Position numbers and translations under genes: made by a program. From Steromphala cineraria (taxonomy: Eukaryota; Mollusca; Gastropoda; Trochida; Trochidae), in contig OU744726.1 in NCBI GenBank assembly GCA_916613615.1, positions 59,412,987 to 59,476,986 on the forward strand: a DNA stretch of 64,000 nucleotides. The letters run 5' to 3'. The notes under the pieces were generated by a model. That model worked only from the letters and a program-made list of their open reading frames with translations, searched no databases and was not told the DNA's origin. This document shows, piece by piece, positions 49,425 to 63,646 of the stretch. Numbering within the stretch: the first letter of the stretch is position 1; each line of letters opens with the position of its first letter.

Positions 49425-51281
49425 ATGCTTGTATTATGTCATCATCGAAGTGCTAAGATTAAGAAGGCATCAAATAGTGCGAAATTTGTTGTATATATTG
49501 TTTATGTATGCTATCACTACATGTTTGTGAATAAAATATCTATAACCAACAAATACATTGTTTTCTTTGTCCTATGCATGACAATTCAAAGCTAAGCATG
49601 TCATCACTTCACATGAACACTTTCAATGATCATCATTTGTACGAATAATTTCATAATAAAGGTTGAAAAGGGTAAGCCATATACATGGAACTATGTGTCA
49701 TGGAAGTTCAAAGCTAAGCATGTCATCACATCACATGAACACATGGTTTTTCAATGATCATCGTTTGTACGAATAATTTCATAATAAAGGCTGAAAAAAG
49801 TAAGCTAAATACATGGAACTGGTTATATAAACTCACAATCAGATTCATTACAATCATAAATGCCTATCCCTAACCGCAATATACGAACCAGAAAAATATT
49901 TACCACTCGCCACAAAAATACTACATAATTATTAGTATAAATGAAACAATAACTGATTTAACTTTTCGGCAAATCGAACTGATAACTTCTGAATTATCTT
50001 TGAACTCGTAAATATCAAGTCAGAGGAAGTTTTCGAAGTTTTCGTTGATCAGCACACTTGCTTCAATTTGGTTTCCAACTCGCTCAAGTAACATCTGATC
50101 ATCAACATCTGGACAACATAATCAAAGTAGTTACTTACGATTGTGATGCACAAATAGTGTGATAAAGCAAAACGGAAAAAACTTGGTAACACTACTAACA
50201 AAATATGTCTTATTTGTTTCCATCAACGCCATTTCTTTGAATTATCAAATAGAGTCAAGACATAAACACACCAGTGGAATATGTAAACTGCATTGCTGTA
50301 TTTTCTTTATGAGGTATCTCAAAAGTTGGAATGAAACCAATGAAACGGTCACATAGAGTCTTATCGACTGAAATGATGGTACAAGATTTTCTAAAAAAAT
50401 ACACACTCGTCTTCGACTTGAATGTAGTGACTTTAATGCACACAAGTATAAATGATCCATATCATAAAGTCCTGTCTGTTCTTGTGGCCATATTTATGAA
50501 GATTAAACACATTTTTTTATCATACCTCCTAAAGAGTGTCATAACGCAAAATATGTTTTCTATAATAAAAGATTAATCGAAACCCCCAATTGTTCCCCTT
50601 CTTTAAATGATAAACTATTGGTATTCGTGCACGAAATTATAAATTTTAAAAGGCTTTTTTGGCAAATGTTTTATAGATTGAAATATATTCTTTACCAAAG
50701 TATAGATAATAAGCATATTTATATTATATTTGTCAAAGCCTGTTGGCATTTGTATAGACAAATCCTTTTTTGTAAATACACCATGGCATGTTCTTTATAT
50801 TGTATCTTGAAGCAGTATCAACATGACCTTTTAGCTGTAATAATCCAATTAATTATTGAAATAAATGTGTTTAAAACATATAGGGACAGGTAACAAAAGT
50901 TATCTTTACATAAATCACATGGCAACCCAAAACGAAGGACGGACAAAACATATATTCAATTTTAGTATGTGTACATACTTGTTTATGGCAAGGACACATA
51001 CAAGTATTGTTGGCTTAAATATGACTCTGCTTCACTACTGAGTAACAATTCATAACAATCATCATAACTGACGAGTTCAAACAGACGTATTAAAAACACT
51101 CGCAGATTATTCCTATATTATTATTCCATGGTAGAATAAATAATTTATTGATATATATAAAGAGGACAAGCAATTTGCAATAACTGGGATCAAGTTACTG
51201 AAAGTTATTGTACATTTAGAAATTACCTTTCATTTAATCAATGATAAGTCTGATGTGGGGTCTTGTAGCTTGCACCCATTC
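49425..51281 (+). repeat. Unit 13 3'UTR and spacer
   Basis: It holds the AATAAA signal, the 122-bp duplication and the old LINE tail at 50557-50877. It closely matches the unit 11 spacer. Confidence 0.7.
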
Positions 51282-51691
51282 GGATTATATTATCTAATCA
51301 ATTGATGTATGCTGTAGAAACCTATCGCCTCCCGTACTGTATGTTTTCTTATTGTTTTGAAAAGAAGATGAGCACTATTCATATTTCTCCTCTATGATGA
51401 TTTGTTAATGCAAAATGATAAACAAAAACACGTTAACTGTTTTGTTGTTACTGCTAATCCAGTTTAAGCTTTGACACTGATGAGAGAGACAAGCTGGTCT
51501 ATCCTTATTATGAAAAGAGTTGTGTCATCAATTTGTATCCTCAATCACTTAGCCAATCTATTTACCATGCCATGATTGGTCGTGAGTCTCACTGTCAAAA
51601 CACGAAGACATTCCACTAGGCGAGACTATTTAAGACACCTGACTTTGCAATCTGCATTCACAATCTGACTTCTTCATACAGACCTCATAAG
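51282..51691 (+). promoter_or_regulatory. Proximal promoter of copy 14
   Basis: TAATCC (51455-51460) with TATTTAAGA (from 51627), matching copy 12. Confidence 0.55.
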
Positions 51692-52980
51692 ATGACCATG
51701 GCCGATACAGTTGCTTGTAAAAGTGAAGACATCAGTCATCACGATGACAGTGGAACAGATGCTCTGTACATAGCCCTTGATGATACAAACCATCCTTCAG
51801 CAGAAACGCCCATCAAAGAAGAAGATCCACTACACAACGAGTCGGTAAAGGATGAGATGGTCGCCACTGGTGTAGATCTATCAAAATCTCCGTCTTCTAT
51901 CAATCAACCTCCAGTCATCACGGAATATCCTCGTCCATACCTGCCATCTTTATCGCTTCCTCCACTACCCACTGGATATTTCCCATTCCATCCCATGTTT
52001 CTCCCAGCAATGATGCAAGCACAGTACCCAATGATGCCAGCACATCCAACCATAGGAATGACCCATCAACACGAGAACCATCGTGGGACACTGGACAAAT
52101 CCTATGAAACTATGAAGACAGGTATGTTGCGGCACAATACTGTTTCAAGTCAATTTGCAGCATCCAACTGCATTTTTTTATCAGAAATATGCATATCATT
52201 ATTAATCATGCCATAAATACCAATCTAACTTGAATTTCTCCTTCCGTTTCAGAGTCTAGTCCAAGTCCAACACATTATGAGGATGGAAGAACCAGCCCTG
52301 CGGACAGTCTGTCATCAAGTGGTGTATCCAGCTGCTCCAGTCCTTTACGAGCCTTACCTGAACTGAGTCCCAAAACCCCTCAAACATATTCCAGGACACC
52401 TGGCGGACGAACATCATATGCTCCAAGTCAAGTCAGAGCTATGGAGAAACTTTTCTCTGAAAATCGCTATCCAGACTATGATCAGTTGGAGAAAATGTCT
52501 TCTGATCTCTCCATACCGATAAAGAAAATCAAGGTAATTCTATCATTGCAATACCTTTTTATAAATTTCAAATACGACTGATTACTTCTCCCGCAAGTTA
52601 TCGTTTATACTTAATCTTTAATCGTAAATACTTACACTTTGTGCTCAATGCAATTCCATTATAATTGTACTTATTGTATCTCTCTTTTGAGATGTAGCTT
52701 TAAATTATGCTATTTGGTGTTGACCATCAATATATTTGTAACTCGTTGTCATTTCTAATTCTTAGCATTTTATTTTCAGGTGTGGTTTCAAAACAAGAGA
52801 GCAAGAACCAAATCCAGATATCCTGAGATGTCCATGAATGGCATGACCACCATGATCCCTCAAGTTCCTGCTTATGGTTTTCCTGGATATCCAATGATGC
52901 CAATTCCCATCTCATCTCCAATGATGCCTCCCTATCCTATTCACCCTCTCCAAATGCAACACCAGTCGTACCTGTGTTGA
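51692..52980 (+). CDS. PRD-like homeobox gene, copy 14 (intact)
   Basis: Exons are 51692-52121, 52253-52533 and 52780-52980, giving 303 residues. It carries K56M and S178L like copy 12 and ends the second 7,441-bp dimer. The homeodomain is consensus. Confidence 0.88.
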
Positions 52981-54838
52981 ATGCTTGTATTATGTCATCA
53001 TCGAAGTGCTAAGATTAAGAAGGCATCAAATAGTGCGAAATTTGTTGTATATATTGTTTATGTATGCTATCACTACATGTTTGTGAATAAAATATCTATA
53101 ACCAACAAATACATTGTTTTCTTTGTCCTATGCATGACAATTCAAAGCTAAGCATGTCATCACTTCACATGAACACTTTCAATGATCATCATTTGTACGA
53201 ATAATTTCATAATAAAGGTTGAAAAGGGTAAGTCATATACATGGAACTATGTGTCATGGAAGTTCAAAGCTAAGCATGTCATCACATCACATGAACACAT
53301 GGTTTTTCAATGATCATCGTTTGTACGAATAATTTCATAATAAAGGCTGAAAAAAGTAAGCTAAATACATGGAACTGGTTATATAAACTCACAATCAGAT
53401 TCATTACAATTATAAATGCCTATCCCTAACCGCAATATACGAACCAGAAAAATATTTACCACTCGCCACAAAAATACTACATAATTATTAGTATAAATGA
53501 AACAATAACTGATTTAACTTTTCGGCAAATCGAACTGATAACTTCTGAATTATCTTTGAACTCGTAAATATCAAGTCAGAGGAAGTTTTCGAAGTTTTCG
53601 TTGATCAGCACACTTGCTTCAATTTGGTTTCCAACTCGCTCAAGTAACATCTGATCATCAACATCTGGACAACATAATCAAAATAGTTACTTACGATTGT
53701 GATGCACAAATAGTGTGATAAAGCAAAACGGAAAAAACTTGGTAACACTACTAACAAAATATGTCTTATTTGTTTCCATCAACGCCATTTCTTTGAATTA
53801 TCAAATAGAGTCAAGACATAAACACACCAGTGGAATATGTAAACTGCATTGCTGTATTTTCTTTATGAGGTATCTCAAAAGTTGGAATGAAACCAATGAA
53901 ACGGTCACATAGAGTCTTATCGACTGAAATGATGGTACAAGATTTTCTAAAAAAATACACACTCGTCTTCGACTTGAATGTAGTGACTTTAATGCACACA
54001 AGTATAAATGATCCATATCATAAAGTCCTGTCTGTTCTTGTGGCCATATTTATGAAGATTAAACACATTTTTTTATCATACCTCCTAAAGAGTGTCATAA
54101 CGCAAAATATGTTTTCTATAATAAAAGATTAATCGAAACCCCCAATTGTTCCCCTTCTTTAAATGATAAACTATTGGTATTCGTGCACGAAATTATAAAT
54201 TTTAAAAGGCTTTTTTGGCAAATGTTTTATAGATTGAAATATATTCTTTACCAAAGTATAGATAATAAGCATATTTATATTATATTTGTCAAAGCCTGTT
54301 GGCATTTGTATAGACAAATCCTTTTTTTGTAAATACACCATGGCATGTTCTTTATATTGTATCTTGAAGCAGTATCAACATGACCTTTTAGCTGTAATAA
54401 TCCAATTAATTATTGAAATAAATGTGTTTAAAACATATAGGGACAAGTAACAAAAGTTATCTTTACATAAATCACATGGCAACCCAAAACGAAGGACGGA
54501 CAAAACATATATTCAATTTTAGTATGTGTACATACTTGTTTATGGCAAGGACACATACAAGTATTGTTGGCTTAAATATGACTCTGCTTCACTACTGAGT
54601 AACAATTCATAACAATCATCATAACTGACGAGTTCAAACAGACGTATTAAAAACACTCGCAGATTATTCCTATATTATTATTCCATGGTAGAATAAATAA
54701 TTTATTGATATATATAAAGAGGACAAGCAATTTGCAATAACTGGGATCAAGTTACCGAAAGTTATTGTACATTTAGAAATTACCTTACATTTAATCAATG
54801 ATAAGTCTGATGTGGGGTCTAGTAGCTTGCACCCATTC
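52981..54838 (+). repeat. Unit 14 3'UTR and spacer
   Basis: It holds the AATAAA signal, the 122-bp duplication and the old LINE tail at 54113-54434 with the same extra T as unit 12. Confidence 0.7.
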
Positions 54839-55248
54839 GGATTATATTATCTAATCAATTGATGTATGCTGAAGAAACCTATCGCCTCCCGTACTGTATG
54901 TTTTCTTATAGTTTTGAAAAGAAGATGAGCACTATTCATATTTCTCCTCTATGATGATTTGTTAATGCAAAATGATAAACAAAAACACGTTAACTGTTTT
55001 GTTGTTACTGCTAATCTAGTTTAAGCTTTGACACTGATGAGAGAGACAAGCTGGTCTATCCTTATTATGAAAAGAGTTGTGTCATCAATTTGTATCCTCA
55101 ATCACTTAGCCAATCTATTTACCATGCCATGATTGGTCGTGAGTCTCACTGTCAAAACACGAAGACATTCCACTAGGCGAGACTATTTAAGACACCTGAC
55201 TTTGCAATCTGCATTCACAATCTGACTTCTTCATACAGACCTCATAAG
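54839..55248 (+). promoter_or_regulatory. Proximal promoter of copy 15
   Basis: TAATCT (55012-55017) and TATTTAAGA (from 55184); the CCAAT pair is conserved. Confidence 0.55.
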
Positions 55249-56537
55249 ATGACCATGGCCGATACAGTTGCTTGTAAAAGTGAAGACATCAGTCATCACG
55301 ATGACAGTGGAACAGATGCTCTGTACATAGCCCTTGATGATACAAACCATCCTTCAGCAGAAACGCCCATCAAAGAAGAAGATCCACTACACAACGAGTC
55401 GGTAAAGGATGAGAAGGTCGCCACTGGTGTAGATCTATCAAAATCTCCGTCTTCTATCAATCAACCTCCAGTCATCACGGAATATCCTCGTCCATACCTG
55501 CCATCTTTATCGCTTCCTCCACTACCCACTGGATATTTCCCATTCCATCCCATGTTTCTCCCAGCAATGATGCAAGCACAGTACCCAATGATGCCAGCAC
55601 ATCCAACCATAGGAATGACCCATCAACACGAGAACCATCGTGGGACACTGGACAAATCCTATGAAACTATGAAGACAGGTATGTTGCGGCACAATACTGT
55701 TTCAAGTCAATTTGCAGCATCCAACTGCAATTTTTTATCAGAAATATGCATATCATTATTAATCATGCCATAAATACCAATCTAACTTGAATTTCTCCTT
55801 CCGTTTCAGAGTCTAGTCCAAGTCCAACACATTATGAGGATGGAAGAACCAGCCCTGCGGACAGTCTGTCATCAAGTGGTGTATCCAGCTGCTCCAGTCC
55901 TTTACGAGCCTCACCTGAACTGAGTCCCAAAACCCCTCAAACATATTCTAGGACACCTGGCGGACGAACATCATATGCTCCAAGTCAAGTCAGAGCTATG
56001 GAGAAACTTTTCTCTGAAAATCGCTATCCAGACTATGATCAGTTGGAGAAAATGTCTTCTGATCTCTCCATACCGATAAAGAAAATCAAGGTAATTCTAT
56101 CATTGCAATACCTTTTTATAAATTTCAAATACGACTGATTACTTCTCCCGCAAGTTATCGTTTATACTTAATCTTTAATCGTAAATACTTACACTTTGTG
56201 CTCAATGCAATTCCATTATAATTGTACTTATTGTATCTCTCTTTTGAGATGTAGCTTTAAATTATGCTATTTGGTGTTGACCATCAATATATTTGTAACT
56301 CGTTGTCATTTCTAATTCTTAGCATTTTATTTTCAGGTGTGGTTTCAAAACAAGAGAGCAAGAACCAAATCCAGATATCCTGAGATGTCCATGAATGGCA
56401 TGACCACCATGATCCCTCAAGTTCCTGCTTATGGTTTTCCTGGATATCCAATGATGCCAATTCCCATCTCATCTCCAATGATGCCTCCCTATCCTATTCA
56501 CCCTCTCCAAATGCAACACCAGTCGTACCTGTGTTGA
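55249..56537 (+). CDS. PRD-like homeobox gene, copy 15 (intact)
   Basis: Exons are 55249-55678, 55810-56090 and 56337-56537, giving 303 residues. It is the plainest family B copy: P40, K53, K56, P67, G132, D135, Y138, S145, S178 and P186, with no private change noticed in the protein. Its upstream flank resembles that of copy 13, but it lacks the SINE. Confidence 0.88.
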
Positions 56538-58393
56538 ATGCTTGTATTATGTCATCATCGAAGTGCTAAGATTAAGAAGGCATCAAATAGTGCGAAATTT
56601 GTTGTATATATTGTTTATGTATGCTATCACTACATGTTTGTGAATAAAATATCTATAACCAACAAATACATTGTTTTCTTTGTCCTATGCATGACAATTC
56701 AAAGCTAAGCATGTCATCACTTCACATGAACACTTTCAATGATCATCATTTGTACGAATAATTTCATAATAAAGGTTGAAAAGGGTAAGCCATATACATG
56801 GAACTATGTGTCATGGAAGGTCAAAGCTAAGCAAGTCATCACATCACATGAACACATGGTTTTTCAATGATCATCGTTTGTACGAATAATTTCATAATAA
56901 AGGCTGAAAAAAGTAAGCTAAATACATGGAACTGGTTATATAAACTCACAATCAGATTCATTACAATTATAAATGCCTATCCCTAACCGCAATATACGAA
57001 CCAGAAAAATATTTACCACTCGCCACAAAAATACTACATAATTATTAGTATAAATGAAACAATAACTGATTTAACTTTTCGGCAAATCGAACTGATAACT
57101 TCTGAATTATCTTTGAACTCGTAAATATCAAGTCAGAGGAAGTTTTCGAAGTTTTCGTTGATCAGCACACTTGCTTCAATTTGGTTTCCAACTCGCTCAA
57201 GTAACATCTGATCATCAACATCTAGACAACATAATCAAAATAGTTACTTACGATTGTGATGCACAAATAGTGTGATAAAGCAAAACGGAAAAAACTTGGT
57301 AACACTACTAACAAAATATGTCTTATTTGTTTCCATCAACGCCATTTCTTTGAATTATCAAATAGAGTCAAGACATAAACACACCAGTGGAATATGTAAA
57401 CTGCATTGCTGTATTTTCTTTATGAGGTATCTCAAAAGTTGGAATGAAACCAATGAAACGGTCACATAGAGTCTTATCGACTGAAATGATGGTACAAGAT
57501 TTTCTAAAAAAATACACACTCGTCTTCGACTTGAATGTAGTGACTTTAATGCACACAAGTATAAATGATCCATATCATAAAGTCCTGTCTGTTCTTGTGG
57601 CCATATTTATGAAGATTAAACACATATTTTATCATACCTCCTAAAGAGTGTCATAACGCAAAATATGTTTTCTATAATAAAAGATTAATCGAAACCCCCA
57701 ATTGTTCCCCTTCTTTAAATGATAAACTATTGGTATTCGTGCACGAAATTATAAATTTTAAAAGGCTTTTTTGGCAAATGTTTTATAGATTGAAATATAT
57801 TCTTTACCAAAGTATAGATAATAAGCAGATTTATATTATATTTGTCAAAGCCTGTTGGCATTTGTATAGACAAATCCTTTTTTGTAAATACACCATGGCA
57901 TGTTCTTTATATTGTATCTTGAAGCAGTATCAACATGACCTTTTAGCTGTAATAATCCAATTAATTATTGAAATAAATGTGTTTAAAACATATAGGGACA
58001 GGTAACAAAAGTTATCTTTACATAAATGACATGGCAACCCAAAACGAAGGACGGACAAAACATATATTCAATTTTAGTATGTGTTCATACTTGTTTATGG
58101 CAAGGACACATACAAGTATTGTTGGCTTAAATATGACTCTGCTTCACTACTGAGTAACAATTCATAACAATCATCATAACTGACGAGTTCAAACAGACGT
58201 ATTAAAAACACTCGCAGATTATTCCTATATTATTATTCCATGGTAGAATAAATAATTTATTGATATATATAAAGAGGACAAGCAATTTGCAATAACTGGG
58301 ATCAAGTTACCGAAAGTTATTGTACATTTAGAAATTACCTTACATTTAATCAATGATAAGTCTGATGTGGGGTCTAGTAGCTTGCACCCATTC
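56538..58393 (+). repeat. Unit 15 3'UTR and spacer
   Basis: It holds the AATAAA signal, the 122-bp duplication (with a few private changes near 56820) and the old LINE tail at 57669-57989. Confidence 0.7.
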
Positions 58394-58803
58394 GGATTAT
58401 ATTATCTAATCAATTGATGTATGCTGAAGAAACCTATCGCCTCCCGTACTGTATGTTTTCTTATAGTTTTGAAAAGAAGATGAGCACTATTCATATTTCT
58501 CCTCTATGATGATTTGTTAATGCAAAATGATAAACAAAAACACGTTAACTGTTTTGTTGTTACTGCTAATCTAGTTTAAGCTTTGACACTGATGAGAGAG
58601 ACAAGCTGGTCTATCCTTATTATGAAAAGAGTTGTGTCATCAATTTGTATCCTCAATCACTTAGCCAATCTATTTACCATGCCATGATTGGTCGTGAGTC
58701 TCACTGTCAAAACACGAAGACATTCCACTAGGCGAGACTATTTAAGACACCTGACTTTGCAATCTGCATTCACAATCTGACTTCTTCATACAGACCTCAT
58801 AAG
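58394..58803 (+). promoter_or_regulatory. Proximal promoter of copy 16
   Basis: TAATCT (58567-58572) and TATTTAAGA (from 58739); CCAAT and ATTGG are unchanged. Confidence 0.55.
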
Positions 58804-60091
58804 ATGACCATGGCCGATACAGTTGCTTGTAAAAGTGAAGACATCAGTCATCACGATGACAGTGGAACAGATGCTCTGTACATAGCCCTTGATGATACAA
58901 ACCATCCTTCAGCAGAAACGCCCATCAAAGAAGAAGATCCACTACACAACGAGTCGGTAAAGGATGAGAAGGTCGCCACTGGTGTAGATCTATCAAAATC
59001 TCCGTCTTCTATCAATCAACCTCCAGTCATCACGGAATATCCTCGTCCATACCTGCCATCTTTATCGCTTCCTCCACTACCCACTGGATATTTCCCATTC
59101 CATCCCATGTTTCTCCCAGCAATGATGCAAGCACAGTACCCAATGATGCCAGCACATCCAACCATAGGAATGACCCATCAACACGAGAACCATCGTGGGA
59201 CACTGGACAAATCCTATGAAACTATGAAGACAGGTATGTTGCGGCACAATACTGTTTCAAGTCAATTTGCAGCATCCAACTGCATTTTTTTATCAGAAAT
59301 ATGCATATCATTATCAATCATGCCATAAATACCAATCTAACTTGAATTTCTCCTTCCGTTTCAGAGTCTAGTCCAAGTCCAACACATTATGAGGATGGAA
59401 GAACCAGCCCTGCGGACAGTCTGTCATCAAGTGGTGTATCCAGCTGCTCCAGTCCTTTACGAGCCTTACCTGAACTGAGTCCCAAAACACCTCAAACATA
59501 TTCTAGGACACCTGGCGGACGAACATCATATGCTCCAAGTCAAGTCAGAGCTATGGAGAAACTTTTCTCTGAAAATCGCTATCCAGACTATGATCAGTTG
59601 GAGAAAATGTCTTCTGATCTCTCCATACCGATAAAGAAAATCAAGGTAATTCTATCATTGCAATACCTTTTTATAAATTTCAAATACGACTGATTACTTC
59701 TCCCGCAAGTTATCGTTTATACTTAATCTTTAATCGTAAATACTTACACTTTGTGCTCAATGCAATTCCATTATAATTGTACAATTGTATCTCTCTTTTG
59801 AGATGTAGCTTTAAATTATGCTATTTGGTGTTGACCATCAATATATTTGTAACTCGTTGTCATTTCTAATTCTTAGCATTTTATTTTCAGGTGTGGTTTC
59901 AAAACAAGAGAGCAAGAACCAAATCCAGATATCCTGAGATGTCCATGAATGGCATGACCACCATGATCCCTCAAGTTCCTGCTTATGGTTTTCCTGGATA
60001 TCCAATGATGCCAATTCCCATCTCATCTCCAATGATGCCTCCCTATCCTATTCACCCTCTACAAATGCAACACCAGTCGTACCTGTGTTGA
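58804..60091 (+). CDS. PRD-like homeobox gene, copy 16 (intact)
   Basis: Exons are 58804-59233, 59365-59645 and 59891-60091, giving 303 residues. It carries S178L. Intron 2 is slightly shorter (a change near 59780). The homeodomain is consensus. Confidence 0.88.
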
Positions 60092-61949
60092 ATGCTTGTA
60101 TTATGTCATCATCGAAGTGCTAAGATTAAGAAGGCATCAAATAGTGCGAAATTTGTTGTATATATTGTTTATGTATGCTATCACTACATGTTTGTGAATA
60201 AAATATCTATAACCAACAAATACATTGTTTTCTTTGTCCTATGCATGACAATTCAAAGCTAAGCATGTCATCACTTCACATGATCATGAACACTTTCAAT
60301 GATCATCATTTGTACGAATAATTTCATAATAAAGGTTGAAAAAGGTAAGCCATATACATGGAACTATGTGTCATGGAAGTTCAAAGCTAAGCATGTCATC
60401 ACATCACATGAACACATGGTTTTTCAATGATCATCGTTTGTACGAATAATTTCATAATAAAGGCTGAAAAAGTAAGCTAAATACATGGAACTGGTTATAT
60501 AAACTCACAATCAGATTCATTACAATTATAAATGCCTATCCCTAACCGCAATATACGAACCAGAAAAATATTTACCACTCGCCACAAAAATACTACATAA
60601 TTATTAGTATAAATGAAACAATAACTGATTTAACTTTTCGGCAAATCGAACTGATAACTTCTGAATTATCTTTGAACTCGTAAATATCAAGTCAGAGGAA
60701 GTTTTCGAAGTTTTCGTTGATCAGCACACTTGCTTCAATTTGGTTTCCAACTCGCTCAAGTAACATCTGATCATCAACATCTGGACAACATAATCAAAAT
60801 AGTTACTTACGATTGTGATGCACAAATAGTGTGATAAAGCAAAACGGAAAAAACTTGGTAACACTACTAACAAAATATGTCTTATTTGTTTCCATCAACG
60901 CCATTTCTTTGAATTATCAAATAGAGTCAAGACATAAACACACCAGTGGAATATGTAAACTGCATTGCTGTATTTTCTTTATGAGGTATCTCAAAAGTTG
61001 GAATGAAACCAATGAAACGGTCACATAGAGTCTTATCGACTGAAATGATGGTACAAGATTTTCTAAAAAAATACACACTCGTCTTCGAATTTAGTGACTT
61101 TAATGCACACAAGTATAAATGATCCATATCATAAAGTCCTGTCTGTTCTTGTGGCCATATTTATGAAGATTAAACACATTTTTTTATCATACCTCCTAAA
61201 GAGTGTCATAACGCAAAATATGTTTTCTATAATAAAAGATTAATCGAAACCCCCAATTGTTCCCCTTCTTTAAATGATAAACTATTGGTATTCGTGCACG
61301 AAATTATAAATTTTAAAAGGCTTTTTTGGCAAATGTTTTATAGATTGAAATATATTCTTTACCAAAGTATAGATAATAAGCATATTTATATTATATTTGT
61401 CAAAGCCTGTTGGCATTTGTATAGACAAATCCTTTTTTTGTAAATACACCATGGCATGTTCTTTATATTGTATCTTGAAGCAGTATCAACATGACCTTTT
61501 AGCTGTAATAATCCAATTAATTATTGAAATAAATGTGTTTAAAACATATAGGGACAAGTAACAAAAGTTATCTTTACATAAATCACATGGCAACCCAAAA
61601 CGAAGGACGGACAAAACATATATTCAATTTTAGTATGTGTACATACTTGTTTATGGCAAGGACACATACAAGTATTGTTGGCTTAAATATGACTCTGCTT
61701 CACTACTGAGTAAAAATTCATAACAATCATCATAACTGACGAGTTCAAACAGACGTATTAAAAACACTCGCAGATTATTCCTATATTATTATTCCATGGT
61801 AGAATAAATAATTTATTGATATATATAAAGAGGACAAGCAATTTGCAATAACTGGGATCAAGTTACCGAAAGTTATTGTACATTTAGAAATTACCTTACA
61901 TTTAATCAATGATAAGTCTGATGTGGGGTCTAGTAGCTTGCACCCATTC
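60092..61949 (+). repeat. Unit 16 3'UTR and spacer
   Basis: The first arm of the 122-bp duplication has gained a small ATCATG repeat near 60280. A deletion of a few bases near 61088 breaks several small frames shared by other units. The old LINE tail is at 61224-61545. No gene is seen. Confidence 0.7.
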
Positions 61950-62359
61950 GGATTATATTATCTAATCAATTGATGTATGCTGAAGAAACCTATCGCCTCC
62001 CGTACTGTATGTTTTCTTATTGTTTTGAAAAGAAGATGAGCACTATTCATATTTCTCCTCTATGATGATTTGTTAATGCAAAATGATAAACAAAAACACG
62101 TTAACTGTTTTGTTGTTACTGCTAATCCAGTTTAAGCTTTGACACTGATGAGAGAGACAAGCTGGTCTATCCTTATTATGAAAAGAGTTGTGTCATCAAT
62201 TTGTATCCTCAATCACTTAGCCAATCTATTTACCATGCCATGATTGGTCGTGAGTCTCACTGTCAAAACACGAAGACATTCCACTAGGCGAGACTATTTA
62301 AGACACCTGACTTTGCAATCTGCATTCACAATCTGACTTCTTCATACAGACCTCATAAG
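61950..62359 (+). promoter_or_regulatory. Proximal promoter of copy 17
   Basis: TAATCC (62123-62128) with TATTTAAGA (from 62295). About 240 bp upstream of this segment, the first of the two AACAAT cores is changed to AAAAAT. Confidence 0.55.
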
Positions 62360-63646
62360 ATGACCATGGCCGATACAGTTGCTTGTAAAAGTGAAGACAT
62401 CAGTCATCACGATGACAGTGGAACAGATGCTCTGTACATAGCCCTTGATGATACAAACCATCCTTCAGCAGAAACGCCCATCAAAGAAGAAGATCCACTA
62501 CACAACGAGTCGGTAAAGGATGAGAAGGTCGCCACTGGTGTAGATCTATCAAAATCTCCGTCTTCTATCAATCAACCTCCAGTCATCACGGAATATCCTC
62601 GTCCATACCTGCCATCTTTATCGCTTCCTCCACCACCCACTGGATATTTCCCATTTCATCCCATGTTTCTCCCAGCAATGATGCAAGCACAGTACCCAAT
62701 GATGCCAGCACATCCAACCATAGGAATGACCCATCAACACGAGAACCATCGTGGTACACTGGACAAATCCTATGAAACTATGAAGACAGGTATGTTGTGG
62801 CACAATACTGTTTCAAGTCAATTTGCAGCATCCAACTGCAATTTTTTATCAGAAATATGAATATCATTATTAATCATGCCATAAACACCAATCTAACTTG
62901 AATTTCTCCTTCCGTTTCAGAGTCCAGTCCAAGTCCAACACATTATGAGGATGGAAGAATCAGCCCTGCGGACAGTCTGTCATCAAGTGGTGTATCCAGC
63001 TGCTCCAGTCCTTTACGAGCCTTACCTGAACTGAGTCCCAAAACCCCTCAAACATATTCTAGGACACCTGGCGGACGAACATCATATGCTCCAAGTCAAG
63101 TCAGAGCTATGGAGAAACTTTTCTCTGAAAATCGCTATCCAGACTATGATCAGTTGGAGAAAATGTCTTCTGATCTCTCCATACCGATAAAGAAAATCAA
63201 GGTAATTCTATCATTGCAATACCTTTTTATAAATTTCAAATACGACTGATTACTTCTCCCGCAAGTTATCGTTTATACTTAATCTTTAATCGTAAATACT
63301 TACACTGTGCTCAATGCAATTCAATTATAATTGTACTTATTGTATCTCTCTTTTGAGATGTAGCTTTAAATTATGCTATTTGGTGTTGACCATCAATATA
63401 TTTGTAACTCGTTGTCATTTCTAATTCTTAGCATTTTATTTTCAGGTGTGGTTTCAAAACAAGAGAGCAAGAACCAAATCCAGATATCCTGAGATGTCCA
63501 TGAATGGCATGACCACCATGATTCCTCAAGTTCCTGCTTATGGTTTTCCTGGATATCCAATGATGCCAATTCCCATCTCATCTCCAATGATGCCTCCCTA
63601 TCCTATTCACCCTCTACAAATGCAACACCAGTCGTACCTGTGTTGA
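62360..63646 (+). CDS. PRD-like homeobox gene, copy 17 (intact)
   Basis: Exons are 62360-62789, 62921-63201 and 63446-63646, giving 303 residues. Private changes are L92P in the proline-rich part and T157I in the linker; S178L is shared. Intron 2 has a 2-bp shortening (ACACTGTGC). The homeodomain is consensus. Confidence 0.88.
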
